Notes: generated by a model not told the origin, from the sequence alone. A stretch of 64,000 bases of DNA from Sthenelais limicola (GCA_942159475.1 OW804099.1:13332162-13396161), one strand, 5' to 3'. Shown: positions 13,321 through 23,772, numbered from the stretch's first letter. Program-made: numbers and translations.

Positions 13321-13537
13321 ATTTTTTTCATTTAAGGTCTAGACATTTAAAGCTATAAATCCACGAGAAAATAAGAAAAGAAAAGAAAAACGCATTATAC
13401 CCTACCCGGGTGTCTTCGTTCGTTGCCTGTGGCTACCTTACACATTTTATGTTATGTTAGAATCGATCTGATGAGATTCTGGGAGGTTTTTTTTCTTTAT
13501 AGATTCCCTATAAACCACTTCCGTCCCCATAGATCCG

Positions 13538-13795
13538 TCCCTATAGATCAGTATCAAGCCTATAGTTCAGTCTCAAGACTCCCTATAGATCAGTATCAGT
13601 CCCTATAGATCAGTATCAAGACTTCCGTCTCCATAGATCAAGACTTCCGTCTCCATAGATCAAGACTTCCGTCTCCATAGATCAAGACTTCCCCATAGAT
13701 CAATACTTCCGTCTCCATAGATCAATACTTCCGTCTCCATAGATCAATACTTCCGTCTCCATAGATCAATACTTCCTTTCGTCTCCATAGATCAA
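13538..13795. repeat. Tandem ~22-bp minisatellite
   Basis: Units of the form ACTTCCGTCTCCATAGATCA are repeated head to tail, cleanest at 13620-13790, with shorter variants (CCCTATAGATCAGTATCA) upstream. Non-coding. Confidence 0.85.
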
Positions 13796-13839
13796 CCCAA
13801 CCCAGTCATACACAGCCGCTTGCGCGCACCCGGACCGGG

Positions 13840-14400
13840 GACTTTCGAATGAAATCCTCTGTGCGCTATATAGACTACCGTACACAATGCAACGCCAAGT
13901 GAACATGCACATGAGTGGGTATGCCGAAGGATCTCCACATCTCTTCCGGTCTATAACGTTAGACACGTATAGCTTCTGAAGCTGCCATTCATTTATTACT
14001 CGATTCCCGTCGACTAAATCTTCGCTATCGGGCTCAAACCATATTTAAAACATATCTACCGATTCAAATCTTTTATTTATTTCTTTTTTAAGTCCCTAGA
14101 CACACGGACACGGCAGTTTGTTGACGTACGGGTCACTTTCGAATGAAATCCTCCGTGCGCTATATAGGCCACCGTACACAATGCAACGCCAAGTGAATGT
14201 GCACATAAGTGGCTATGCCGAAGGGTCTCCACATCTCTTCCGGTCGCACGTATAGCTTCTGAACTCGCCATTCATTTATTGCTTGATTCCCGTCGACTAA
14301 ATCTTGGCTATCGGGCTCAAACACTATTTAAATTATTTCTACCGATTCAAATCTTTTATTTATTTCTTTTTTAAGTCCCTAGACACACGCAACACGGCAT
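13840..14400. repeat. Tandem duplication, ~295-bp unit
   Basis: The text starting TTCGAATGAAATCCTC at 13843 recurs at 14138. It runs through CACATCTCTTCCGGTC, TTCCCGTCGACTAAATCTT and TAAGTCCCTAGACACACG in both copies, so the unit is about 295 bp. The copies differ by scattered substitutions and small indels. Several CTTCCGGT words (ETS-type) are present. Confidence 0.8.
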
Positions 14401-14414
14401 TCGAGAACCGGAAG

Positions 14415-14745
14415 TGTCCGATGCTTTGGATAGCAAGCAGCAGAACCTTGCGAAAACAGGCCGGCTGGCTGAACATAAACATTAGCGAATACGCACCTCT
14501 GATTGGCTGTTTCTCCGCTAAGCCCCGCCCACTTCACTTGGCCAGCCGTCGCGGTATCATTTAGATTTCGACTAACGCGGTGTCCGATGCTTTGGATAGC
14601 AAGCAGCGGAACCTTGCGAAAACAGGCCGGCCGGTTGAACATAAACATTAGTGAATACGCTCCTCTGATTGGCTGTTGTGGCTGAAGCTTCATTCGGTCA
14701 GCCGTCGCGGTATTATGTAGGTTCCGATTAAAGCAGTGCATTCAC
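14415..14745. promoter_or_regulatory. Duplicated 166-bp promoter-like segment
   Basis: TGTCCGATGCTTTGGATAGC begins copies at 14415 and 14581. Each copy holds CTGATTGGCTG (a CCAAT box on the - strand) and ends GCCGTCGCGGTAT. The first also has CCCCGCCCAC (GC-box-like). Together with the ETS-like words just upstream this looks like promoter DNA, but no transcript starting here was identified, so the role is inference. Confidence 0.4.
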
Positions 14746-14891
14746 TTCCGGTCTCATAGAAAGGCTGACGACTCGCATGGGATCGCATGATATTTTGGAG
14801 GTTTTTGGAGGTTTTTTGACGGAATAAAGAAGGTTTGTCTATCTTTTTTGCTCTAACATTAAGGAAATCTCATCAATTCTCTTCTAAAAGC

Positions 14892-15010
14892 AATAATTTC
14901 CTCGGATTTTTCTGCTCGCGGTGTCTATAGCGTCAGGGAATTCTCGGGCTTCGCCCTCGAACTCCCTGACGCTATAGACACCGCGAGCAGAAAAAACCTC
15001 GGAAATTATT
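14892..15010. repeat. Long fold-back hairpin, ~50-bp arms with GGGC-TTCG-CCC tip
   Basis: The left arm (about 14892-14942: AATAATTTCCTCGG, CTGCTCGCGGTGTC, TATAGCGTCAGGGA) is inverted nearly perfectly in the right arm (about 14958-15010). The loop (14944-14957) itself folds as GGGC-TTCG-CCC. A transcript would form one long hairpin with a UUCG tetraloop. Confidence 0.85.
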
Positions 15011-15171
15011 CCTTAAAAAGAAACATGTAATAAACAAAAACTGACCACATATAAACGAGAGGTATTACATTTCATGACTACTCCATGTGACTCTGGGGCA
15101 GCAGAGAGAGAGCAAACAATGTAGTGGTGGTTCATGGAGTTACTATACCAAGGAACAGGCTTACACATATT

Positions 15172-15560
15172 GACTTACCTTATCACACCAAAGGCATTGA
15201 TTGGTCCTGGGTAAGACCTTAAAGTGCCTTTCTGTCTCTTTTCTCCGCTCTCTAACTTCTTCTCTATCTCTATTTCCTGGGTATGATCGTAAACTGCCTC
15301 CCTCTCAGCTCTCCCGCCCTTGATATAACCATATTAAATGTGTTGATAAGGGCATAAAGCAACCAATCCCACTCACTCACTCATTTACCTTATCATACCA
15401 AAGGCATTGAGTAATAATTCAAAGTTATAATGAAAAATTCCAAAACTGTAATAAAGACATAGTGCTTTGAGGTGGTTTATTCAATATGATACCGACGTTT
15501 CGGAGTTCCAAAATTGACTTATTAACAGATTTACTTTATCACACCAAAGGCATTTAGTAT
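15172..15560 (-). repeat. Dispersed repeat, inverted copy of the 32-kb unit
   Basis: 15281-15400 is the reverse complement of the unit repeated at 32.0-32.5 kb (CCCGCCCTTGATATAACC, then CATATTAAATGTGTTGATAA, then CATAAAGCAACCAATCCCAC). It is flanked by three direct copies of CTTATCACACCAAAGGCATT (about 15178, 15390 and 15537, the middle copy CATACC). Confidence 0.75.
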
Positions 15561-15750
15561 TATTGCTTTGTGTAATATGGGTCCAATGTACATACAGAGT
15601 GCAGGATAGAATATTGTTGACAGTTGTTGGGTTTGAATGTTTGTATTGGTTATAAAAGGCAAAGAAAAGCACGAAAAAAATCTAGTGAGTAATGTTGTAA
15701 TTTATGTATTTGTCACATAAAGTTTTTTGTTGACCGTTCATAAAAATCTG

Positions 15751-15791
15751 GGTCGTCTAATTTATATAGGACCTATATAAATTAGACGACC
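15751..15791. repeat. Perfect 41-bp palindrome
   Basis: GGTCGTCTAATTTATATAGG (15751-15770), one A, then its exact inverse (15772-15791). With only a 1-base centre it would extrude as a cruciform. It may be a palindromic remnant of a mobile element. Confidence 0.9.
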
Positions 15792-16164
15792 TAAGGTAAT
15801 AGTTTCTGAACAATCTGTTCTACATATGTTCATATTTTATTACACAGACCATTTTTTCGAATACCTGAAATAGATCACACCTGTGAAATTGTTTTTCGAA
15901 ATAAAATCAATTTTTAAACAAATGAACTGGACATTTTTATTGAACAACAATTCGAAGAACTGTGGGGAGTAAAATTTATTTATTACCAAATCTCTTCAAA
16001 GTTTTCACAAAGATTTCTCAAAATCTGATTGGGCAAATTTCCTCGATATTTTCAAGTATTAAAATGATTAAATCTGATTCTTGGTCATCAAAATGCTAAT
16101 CTCTTTAAATCTTTGAATATTTGAGAATATTCTGTAGAGGCCGTATAAATATACAGATGAATCA
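15792..16164. other. AT-rich DNA, no feature seen
   Basis: No open frame or repeat of note. Confidence 0.4.
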
Positions 16165-16392
16165 ATGAAGGCAGAAGGCCATCTCATGTCTTTATTCCAA
16201 GTGGGATCATTTTGCCCCAACAAAACTCACAAATGCAGGAGAAAAACACATAACAGAAAAAAAGATTTCAAGTATCCTCTGTGTGACTGCGGGCGAAGAT
16301 CTGAGTACTGGTTGCTGTCGCCAAGCAAGGGTACACAGGTATTCAGGTGTCAAGACAATATATTTATAATTTCATTTATCTACGATAAATAA
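16165..16392 (+). pseudogene. Decayed zinc-finger fragment
   Basis: The frame reads ...FKYPLCDCGRRSEYW..., preceded by H-N-R-K-K-D in place of H-T-G-E-K-P. At DNA level AAGTATCCTCTGTGTGACTG at about 16270-16289 matches the finger text AAGTGTACTCTGTGTGACTA. It is a relic of the array family, with no complete H-x3-H left. Confidence 0.55.
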
Positions 16393-16509
16393 AATTAAGT
16401 CACTATTTTCTTCATCTTGGAAGATTTTCAGTATTTTTGGCGCAGTGGTGTGGGAGTTGTATTGCCCGTGTTCTGACTTGCCTGCCTTTCAGTGGGTTAC
16501 CCCTGCAGT

Positions 16510-16558
16510 GAAGTCGCAAAATTGATATTTTTCAAAGTGTTTTTTTCGCAACATCTCT
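16510..16558. mobile_element. MITE family A, end fragment
   Basis: GAAGTCGCAAAATTGATATT followed by TTTCAAAGTG is the sub-terminal text of the elements at 10650 and 43189; the outer end is missing. Confidence 0.6.
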
Positions 16559-16905
16559 TTATAAAAGGAGACAGAAAAGTGGGAGAAGAGAGAATGGGAG
16601 AAGGATACAGAACAAAATAATAGGACATAAATAGTTGCAAGTGTGTTTAGATATTGAAAGGAGAACACATGAGGTAGTGGGGAGGGATAAATGCATTGCA
16701 GAAAAGAAAGGGCTCACAGACAGGGTATAAAGGGCAGAGAGATGAAAAGAGGACTCCATCACCCACAAGGTCATTGCAAAACCCACAATTAGGGGACATT
16801 TTTAACCCAGTTGAAATATATATTTAAAAGTAAAGAACAAAAAAACCTCTATAGGCATGAAGAGAGAGAATATGTTAGAGACAAGATAGTTGGGGTCAGC
16901 GTGTG
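16559..16905. other. Purine-rich DNA, no gene seen
   Basis: G/A-rich text without a recognisable gene. Confidence 0.35.
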
Positions 16906-17106
16906 TATCAGGGTTGGGGTGGGGTGGAAGGGGGAAATGTGTGTGATATGGGGAGAGGGGTGAGAGGAGATGTATCAGGGTTGGGGTGGGGTGGAAGGGG
17001 GAAATGTGTGTGATATGGGGAGAGGGGTGAGAGGAGATGTATCAGGGTTGGGGTGGGGTGGAAGGGGGAAATGTGTGTGATATGGGGAGAGGGGTGAGAG
17101 AGGAGA
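16906..17106. repeat. Tandem repeat, 67 bp x 3
   Basis: Units start TATCAGGGTTGGGGTGGGGT at 16906, 16973 and 17040 and are almost identical, so the array is recent. G-rich and non-coding. Confidence 0.9.
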
Positions 17107-17555
17107 TGTGGCAGAAGACAGGTGAGAGGAAATCAAATGTTTTCCCAAGCTTATGGAATTCCAGTGGTTATTCTTAAGGTATGAACCTTAGAATGTTTGT
17201 TTAGATATAATTACTATAATAAGCTGTTTAATTCAGAATTCATAGCTAGTCTTCAGGCAGCTCCTGGGGTAGTATGCATTACCATAGTTGTATTAATTTC
17301 TGTATGATATTCTACCAGGCTGTATATTTCAGCTTCATAATTATCTGGGTTTTTTGCAGGATAGTATATTACCACACACTATTTTGAAAAGGGACCTTAA
17401 ATTCATACAAGTAGATAGCATGGAGTAGCGATGATAATTTATTCACTAACCTTTTGTCTCCTCTCTTTTTTGTGGCTGTTTAATATAGAGTTGTGGCTGT
17501 TTAATAAAGAGTTACGTTCTATCCTTGAATATTTACACCAGTTTGAATATTTACA
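17107..17555. other. AT-rich DNA, no gene seen
   Basis: Contains one short near-direct repeat (GTGGCTGTTTAATA and GTGGCTGTTTAATAAAGAG). Nothing else. Confidence 0.35.
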
Positions 17556-17559
17556 CCAT

Positions 17560-18140
17560 ACCTGTTACGATGGGTTGAGCCCCCTCCCCCACATTCTGGG
17601 GGTTCCAGGTCCCCCCTAGTTAAACAATACTTACAAATATGGTTATATCTCTTTAATCCAAAGATAATGACACCAATTATGTTAAGTTCAGACTATTATT
17701 TCAAAAGTTATGATATTTTTTACCTGTAATGGTTTGTAACAGTGAATATACCCCTGCCCCGGAAATGGGGAGTGGGGTCCCAGAGCCCCCTACTCTAATA
17801 TTATTTGCAAATATATGATACTCTGGCATCATAACAAATTTAATAATACAAGTTATGTTCAAATTGGAATATTATTACTGAGGTTCTAGTAGTGTGAAAT
17901 TTATACCTTAGATATTGAGGTGGTTTGAGCCCCCTCCCCCCAAATCAGGGGGTCCAGGTCCCCCCTAGCTAAACAATACTTACTAATATGGTTACATCTC
18001 TTTATTCTAAAGTTAATGACACTAGTAACGTTCAAATCGGCTCATTATTTCAAAAGTTATGACATTTTTACTTAATCACTGAAAGGGGGTTCAGCCCCCA
18101 ATTATAATTGCCCCCCACGGCCCCCTGGTGGGATGATCGT
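17560..18140. repeat. Diverged tandem repeat with GAGCCCCCTCCCCC motifs
   Basis: The text TTGAGCCCCCTCCCCC ... GGTCCCCCCTAG ... AAACAATACTTAC ... GGTTA ... ATCTCTTTA ... TTTCAAAAGTTATGA at 17574-17715 recurs at 17930-18070. A more diverged copy lies between (about 17750-17890), and a partial one at 18090-18130. The period is about 170-180 bp. Confidence 0.65.
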
Positions 18141-19401
18141 TGTACACTCGGACCAAAAATGTTGCTTAGACCCTAAGCTTTCATTTGGTACCAAAAAGTA
18201 AACTTTTACACGAATTTGAACTGAAAATCAAATTTTGCATTGGCCAGGAACCCCACTATTATATATGCTTGAGTACAGTTCTACTTTTTAATGTTAAATG
18301 TGGTGTTGTCGTTATTTGTGTCATGCTTTTAGATATTATTTCAAGGCCAAACTATATTAATTATATCTTAAGAAAGTAATCCTCTTACTGAGTGTAGGCC
18401 TAACGTATGAACACTGAATCAACTATAATCTCAGTAAATAGCATATGCTAGCATTGTGTAAGAGGGCGCAGAAAGACATGCTAACTACACTAGCTAGAAA
18501 GCTGCAATATCTTATTTGAATTCCCCCAAAAGTGTGTTAACTTGAACAAATCATATCCAAATTAAGTCGGGACTTAATCTCCCGACCTAGCCTACATACT
18601 TTCTCCGGCTACATATCTGTGTGCTTACTTGTACTTGGTAGGCTCACACAAGCCACGCTGAAAACGCAATGTTACCGCCCCCTTCTCTGCACAATACTAG
18701 GCTTAACCAGAGCAAATTATCCGACGAAGAAATGACAAAATTTAACGCTGTTTATATGTTGCTTCTTAACTGCGTCCCAGTGCTTAGTGGTCAATCTAAC
18801 CCCTTTGACCCAGTGAGCATCACAGACCCTCGTGTGTTGCCATGGTGACCGTGGTACTTGGAAATAGGTTATTGTGATACGTCGGCTTTCTGTGACTTGT
18901 GGACCTACTCTACTGAAGTCAGACCTTTCTAAAGTAATTAGTATACTTACATATTTTAAATGGTTCATGGTCAATGTTTTGAAAATAAATATAGATAAAA
19001 GGATGAATAAACAAAGATGTATATAATTGAACAAATTCTTTATTTGATATTCAAAATGGTTGAAACAGGTTTCTGAAAATAACACTTCCAGCATGTCCCG
19101 ATTTCTACATGAAAAGGAAGAGAAGGAGTAAAACAAAGAAGAGAAAGGCTTAGAACTATTCTACATAAGGTACATTCATAAAGCAGCAAGTGATGGAAGT
19201 TAATCTCGCTCAAAATCAAACCATGGTCTGTAAATCCATATACAGAAGTTTAAACATATGTATCATCTCCAATGGAAAAGAAAACTGTTAAATTGGTAAC
19301 AAGTCATTATGTATAATATTGTAATATAAGTCTGATAAGGTGACTACATCATGTTCTTTTAAACAATACCTAAAATCGTCTAATCATAATGTTAATCCAA
19401 A
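18141..19401. other. Intergenic DNA, no gene seen
   Basis: The longest frame (139 codons on the - strand, 18717-19136) has no recognisable domain and no splice support. I leave it unannotated. Confidence 0.35.
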
Positions 19402-19850
19402 TAGTAGAACTGAACACTGGGTCAGTCCTACATTTGTACAACAACCCAATGTATACAGGCTGGGGACCTGTGTCCCTCACATATTAGTATATAATAGTAG
19501 AACTGAACACAGGGTCAGTCCTACATTTGTACAACAACCCAATGTATACAGGCTGGGGACCTGTGTCTCTCACATATTAGTATATAATAGTAGAACTGAA
19601 CACTGGGCCTACATTTGTACAACAACCCAATGTATACAGGCTGGGGACCTGTGTCCCTCACATATTAGTATATAATAGTAGAACTGAACACTGGGCCTAC
19701 ATTTGTACAACAACCCAATGTATACAGGCTGGGGACCTGTGTCCCTCACATATTAGTATATAATAGTAGAACTGAACACTGGGCCTACATTTGTACAACA
19801 ACCCAATGTATACAGGCTGGGGACCTGTGTCTCCTCACAGAAGCTTTCTG
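19402..19850. repeat. Tandem repeat, 93/88 bp x 5
   Basis: Units start TAGTAGAACTGAACAC at 19402, 19495, 19588, 19676 and 19764. The first two are 93 bp; the later ones lack five bases (GGGTCAGTCC becomes GGGCC). The deletion variant was itself amplified, which gives an order of events. The spacers are part of the unit and identical, so this is not a CRISPR array. Confidence 0.92.
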
Positions 19851-20230
19851 TACAAGCTCTCTTTAACCCTTTCTCCTGAAATGTACCTGTGAAATAACAG
19901 TGATAAACCAAATACTTACTAATAATAAACATAAGATATAATGCTAATGATACAACTTATTTACACTGTGAAATGGTTTACAATGTTAGCATTCGCCATG
20001 TTGTAACTAGTATAGATGCATGGCCCTGGTACAGGTTATAAAACCCTCACTTAGACCCAATAGATCGTAGAAAACCCTTTACAAGATAAACCACGGCAAT
20101 GTCCCCCTCTATGTATGGAAAGGCAACTGGTGTTGGTACTTGGTCCCCAATACACAGCCAGATGGATGTAGTGTCACCAATAACGGTTGTGCACCAAGGG
20201 AGTGTGTCCTAAAGTTCCCTGACTGCTGCC

Positions 20231-20925
20231 CTATAGCTTTTCATGTGTTCTCATGTGTGTCCTCAGCTCTCCACCCCTTGCTGCCCTATAGTCACACACA
20301 GTACATTTATAGGGCTTCTCGCCAGTATGTGTTCTCATGTGTTTCAAAAGGTCTTCATTCCGTGCTGCCCTATAGTCACATACAGTACATTTATAGGGCT
20401 TTTCTCCAGTATGTGTTCTCTTGTGTTTCCTTAGGTCCCCAGCCCTTGCTGCCCTATGGTCACACACAGTACATTTATATGGCTTTTCTCCAGTATGTGT
20501 TCTCATGTGTGTCCTCAGGTGTCCAGCCTGTGCTGTCCTATAGTCACACTCAGTACATTTATATGGCTTTTCTCCAGTATGTGTTCTCATGTGTGTCCTC
20601 AGGTGTCCAGCCTGTGCTGTCCTATAGTCACACTCAGTACATTTATATGGCTTTTCTCCAGTATGTGTTCTCATGTGTGTCCTCAGGTGGTTAGCCTGTA
20701 CTGCTGTATAGTCACACTCAGTACATTTATGAGGCCTTTTGCCAGTATGGGTTGTCATGTGATATGTCAGGCCATATGCCCTTGCTGCCCTATAGTCACA
20801 CTCAGTACATTTATAAGGCTTTTCTCCAGTGTGTGTTCTGATGTGTGCCCTCAGGTGGCTAGCTTGTGTTGTCCTATAGTCACACACAGTACATTTGTGA
20901 GGCTTTTCACCAGTATGTTTTCTCA
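20231..20925 (-). pseudogene. Frame-shifted distal part of zinc-finger gene 3 (8 fingers)
   Basis: In another frame from the 699-codon ORF that ends just upstream, this stretch reads the end of finger 18 (M-R-K-H-T-G-E-K-P) followed by eight intact fingers, ending R-T-H-E-K-L and a stop at 20231. It has no start of its own. Two adjacent fingers here are identical (C-D-Y-R-T-A-Q-A-G-H-L-R-T-H), a recent unit duplication. It would be translated only if the 2-bp lesion near 20926 is absent in other alleles or is an assembly error. Confidence 0.8.
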
Positions 20926-23006
20926 TGTGTCTTCAGGTTTCCAGCCTGTGCTGCCCTATAGTCACACTCAGTACATTTATAAGGTTTCTCTCCAGTATGT
21001 GTTGTCATGTGTGACCTCATGCCTCCAGCCTCTGCTGCCCTATATTCACACATGGTACATTTATAAGGTTTTTCTCCAGTGTGTGTCCTCATGTGTGCCG
21101 TCAGGCCTCCAGCCAGTGCTGCCCTATAGTCACACACAGTACATTTATAGGGCTTTTCTCCAGTGTGTGTTCTCATGTGTTTCTTCAAGTCTGCTGCCTC
21201 TTTTGCCCTATAGTCACACACAGTACATTGATGAGGCTTTTCCCCAGTATGTGTTCTCATGTGTGTCCTGAGGTTACCAGCCAGTGTTGCCCTATAGTCA
21301 CACACAGTACATTTATATGGCTTTTCTCCAGTATGTGTTCTCATGTGTTTCCTCAGGGTTCCAACCTCTAAGGCCCTATAGTCACACTCAGTACATTTAT
21401 AGGGCTTTTCTCCAGTATGTGTTCTCATGTGTTTCCTCAGGGCTCCAGCCTCTGCTGCCCTGTAGTCACACATTGTACATTCATGAGGCCTTTCTCCAGT
21501 ATGTGTTCTCATGTGTACCCTCAGGGAGTTAGCGTGTGCTGCCCTATGGTCACACACAGTACATTTATGAGGCCTTTCCCCAGTATGTGTTCTCATGTGT
21601 TTCGTCAGGCTTACAGCCACCGCTGTCCTATAGTCACACACAGTACATTTATATGGCTTTTCTCCAGTATGAGTTTTCATATGATTACTCAGGTGTCCAG
21701 CCTCAACTGCCCTGTAGTCACAGTCAGTACATTTAAAAGGTTTTTCTCCAGTATGTCGTCTCATGTGAACCCTCAGGGTTCCAACCTCGGTGGCCCTATA
21801 GTCACACACAGTACATTTAAAAGGCTTTTCTCCAGCATGTCTTTTCATGTGAACCCTCAGGGATCCAGAGGTTCTTGCCCTATAGTCGCACTCAGTACAT
21901 TTATAGGGCTTTTCTCCAGTGTGTATTCTCATATGTATCCGCAGGTGGTAAGGATGTGCTGTCCTAAAGTCACATACAGTACATTTATAAGGCTTTTCAC
22001 CAGTATGAGTTTGCATGTGTACCCTCATGTTTTCAGCCCATGCTGCCCTATAGTCACACACAGTACATTCAAAAGGCTTTTCTCCAGTGTGTGTTCTCAT
22101 GTGTGTCCTAATGTTTCCGGCGTATATTGCCCTATAGTCACACAGAATACATTCATGAGGTTTTTCTCCAGTATGTGTTGTCATGTGTGTCCTCAGGTTT
22201 CCAGTCTGTGCTGACCTATAGTCACACACAGTACATTTATAAGGCTTTTCACCAGTGTGTGTTCTCATATGGGTCCTCAGTTTTCCTGCTTGTGGTGCTC
22301 CAAAGTCACACTCAGTACATTTATAATTCTTCTCAGACTTGTGTGAGAGTAAATGTTTCTCTAAACGACTAGTCTCTGTAAACCCTTTAACACACCCATT
22401 ACACTCATGTAGTTTCTCCCCTGACATCAGTAGAGAAGGTACACAAGTCACACTTGTAGCATTTGCTGCCTGTCCTGACTCCCCTGTATGAGTCACACTG
22501 TGATGCATCATGCCTTCTGACATCAGTAGAGAAGGTGCACAAGTCACACTTGTAGCATTTGCTGCCTGTCCTGTCTCCCTTGTATGAGTCACACTATGAT
22601 GTACCATGCCTTCTGACATCAGTAGAGAAGGTGCACTAGTCACACTTGTAGCATTTGCTGCCTGTCCTGTCTCCCCTGTATGAGTCACACTGTGATGCAT
22701 CATGCCTTCTGACATCAGTAGAGAAGGTGCACTAGTGACACTTGTAGCATTTGCTGCCTGTCCTGTCTCCCCTGTATGAGTCACACTGTGATGCATCATG
22801 CCTTCTGACATCAGTAGAGAAGGTACACTAGTCACACTTGTAGCATTTGCTGCCTGTCCTGTCTCCTCTGTATGAGTCACACTGTGATGCATCATACCTT
22901 CTGACATCAGTTGAGAAGGTACACTAGTCACACTTGTAGCATTTGCTGCCTGTCCTGTCTCCCCTGTATGAGTCACACTGTGGTGCGTCATGCCTTCTGA
23001 CTCCAT
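20907..23006 (-). CDS. C2H2 poly-zinc-finger protein 3 (17 intact fingers plus a broken 18th)
   Basis: Starts at ATG 23006 in an optimal context (CACCATGG). An acceptor TTTTCAG lies about 40 nt upstream in the 5' leader, so the coding region is probably one exon. After M-E-S-E-G come about six copies of the [12 protein letters not shown] module (one starts E-E-T-G, one R-E-T-G, one G-E-S-G), a divergent finger (C-N-G-C-V-K-G-F), then CTxCDYRAA fingers. In finger 18 a CA unit is missing (AAGACACATGAG for AAGACACACATGAG), which shifts the frame to H-E-K-T-Y-W and stop at 20907. Seventeen fingers remain intact, so the truncated protein could still bind DNA. Probable nuclear regulator; target unknown. 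Confidence 0.87.
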   Translation of the reverse strand: MESEGMTHHSVTHTGETGQAANATSVTSVPSQLMSEGMMHHSVTHTEETGQAANATSVTSVPSLLMSEGMMHHSVTHTGETGQAANATSVTSAPSLLMSEGMMHHSVTHTGETGQAANATSVTSAPSLLMSEGMVHHSVTHTRETGQAANATSVTCAPSLLMSEGMMHHSVTHTGESGQAANATSVTCVPSLLMSGEKLHECNGCVKGFTETSRLEKHLLSHKSEKNYKCTECDFGAPQAGKLRTHMRTHTGEKPYKCTVCDYRSAQTGNLRTHMTTHTGEKPHECILCDYRAIYAGNIRTHMRTHTGEKPFECTVCDYRAAWAENMRVHMQTHTGEKPYKCTVCDFRTAHPYHLRIHMRIHTGEKPYKCTECDYRARTSGSLRVHMKRHAGEKPFKCTVCDYRATEVGTLRVHMRRHTGEKPFKCTDCDYRAVEAGHLSNHMKTHTGEKPYKCTVCDYRTAVAVSLTKHMRTHTGERPHKCTVCDHRAAHANSLRVHMRTHTGERPHECTMCDYRAAEAGALRKHMRTHTGEKPYKCTECDYRALEVGTLRKHMRTHTGEKPYKCTVCDYRATLAGNLRTHMRTHTGEKPHQCTVCDYRAKEAADLKKHMRTHTGEKPYKCTVCDYRAALAGGLTAHMRTHTGEKPYKCTMCEYRAAEAGGMRSHMTTHTGEKPYKCTECDYRAAQAGNLKTHEKTYW

Positions 23007-23157
23007 GGTGCTAATGTGTAAATGTAATCACAGATGTCACTCCTGAAAATATAGAATTGTTTAGTTTACATCATATTACAAGAGAATATGGAATCAATAG
23101 ATAACAGTGTGAACGATATGTTTCTTTACCATATTTTCTATAAGTATTCATGTTCTA

Positions 23158-23772
23158 TTAGAGACAGAGGGATATGGAGTGAGAGAAAGGGGAAAAGAGC
23201 AGGGAGAGAGGGGTATATGGAGTGAGAGAAAGGGGGAAAGAGCAGGGAGAGAGGGGGATATGTAGTGAGAGAAAGGGGGAAAGAGCAGGGAGAGAGGGGG
23301 ATATGGAGTGAGAGAAAGGGGGAAAGAACAGGGAGAGAGGGGGATATGGAGTGAGAGAAAGGGGGAAACAGCAGGGAGAGAGGGGTATATGGAGTGAGAG
23401 AAAGGGGGAAAGAACAGGGAGAGAGGGGGATATGGAGTGAGAGAAAGGGGGAAAGAACAGGGAGAGAGGGGGATATGGAGTGAGAGAAAGGGGGAAAGAA
23501 CAGGGAGAGAGGGGGATATGGAGTGAGAGAAAGGGGGAAAGAACAGGGAGAGAGGGGGATATGGAGTGAGAGAAAGGGGGAAAGAACAGGGAGAGAGGGG
23601 GATATGGAGTGAGAGAAAGGGGGAAACAGCAGGGAGAGAGGGGTATATGGAGTGAGAGAAAGGGGGAAAGAGCAGGGAGAGAGGGGGATATGGAGTGAGA
23701 GAAAGGGGGAAAGAACAGGGAGAGAGGGGTATATGGAGTGAGAGAAAGGGGGAAAGAGCAGGGAGAGAGGGA
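23158..23772. repeat. 43-bp purine minisatellite, ~14 copies
   Basis: Unit GGAGAGAGGGGGATATGGAG / TGAGAGAAAGGGGGAAAGAA / CAG is repeated head to tail. Because 43 is not a multiple of three and the unit has no stop on the - strand in any frame, all three frames stay open for 200 or more codons of P/S/L-rich text. Those frames are artefacts of the repeat. Confidence 0.93.

Noticed and set aside
18717..19136. 139-codon - strand frame as a gene
   Set aside because: No recognisable domain, no splice sites in support, composition like the intergenic DNA around it.
19402..19850. CRISPR-like array
   Set aside because: Repeats are contiguous with no unique spacers, and the genome is animal.
20140..22372. 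Several long + strand frames (up to 271 codons) with [20 protein letters not shown] repeats
   Set aside because: Antisense shadows of the zinc-finger array; the 84-bp unit keeps the opposite strand open. The same holds for - strand frames at 4509-5994 and 12028-13331.
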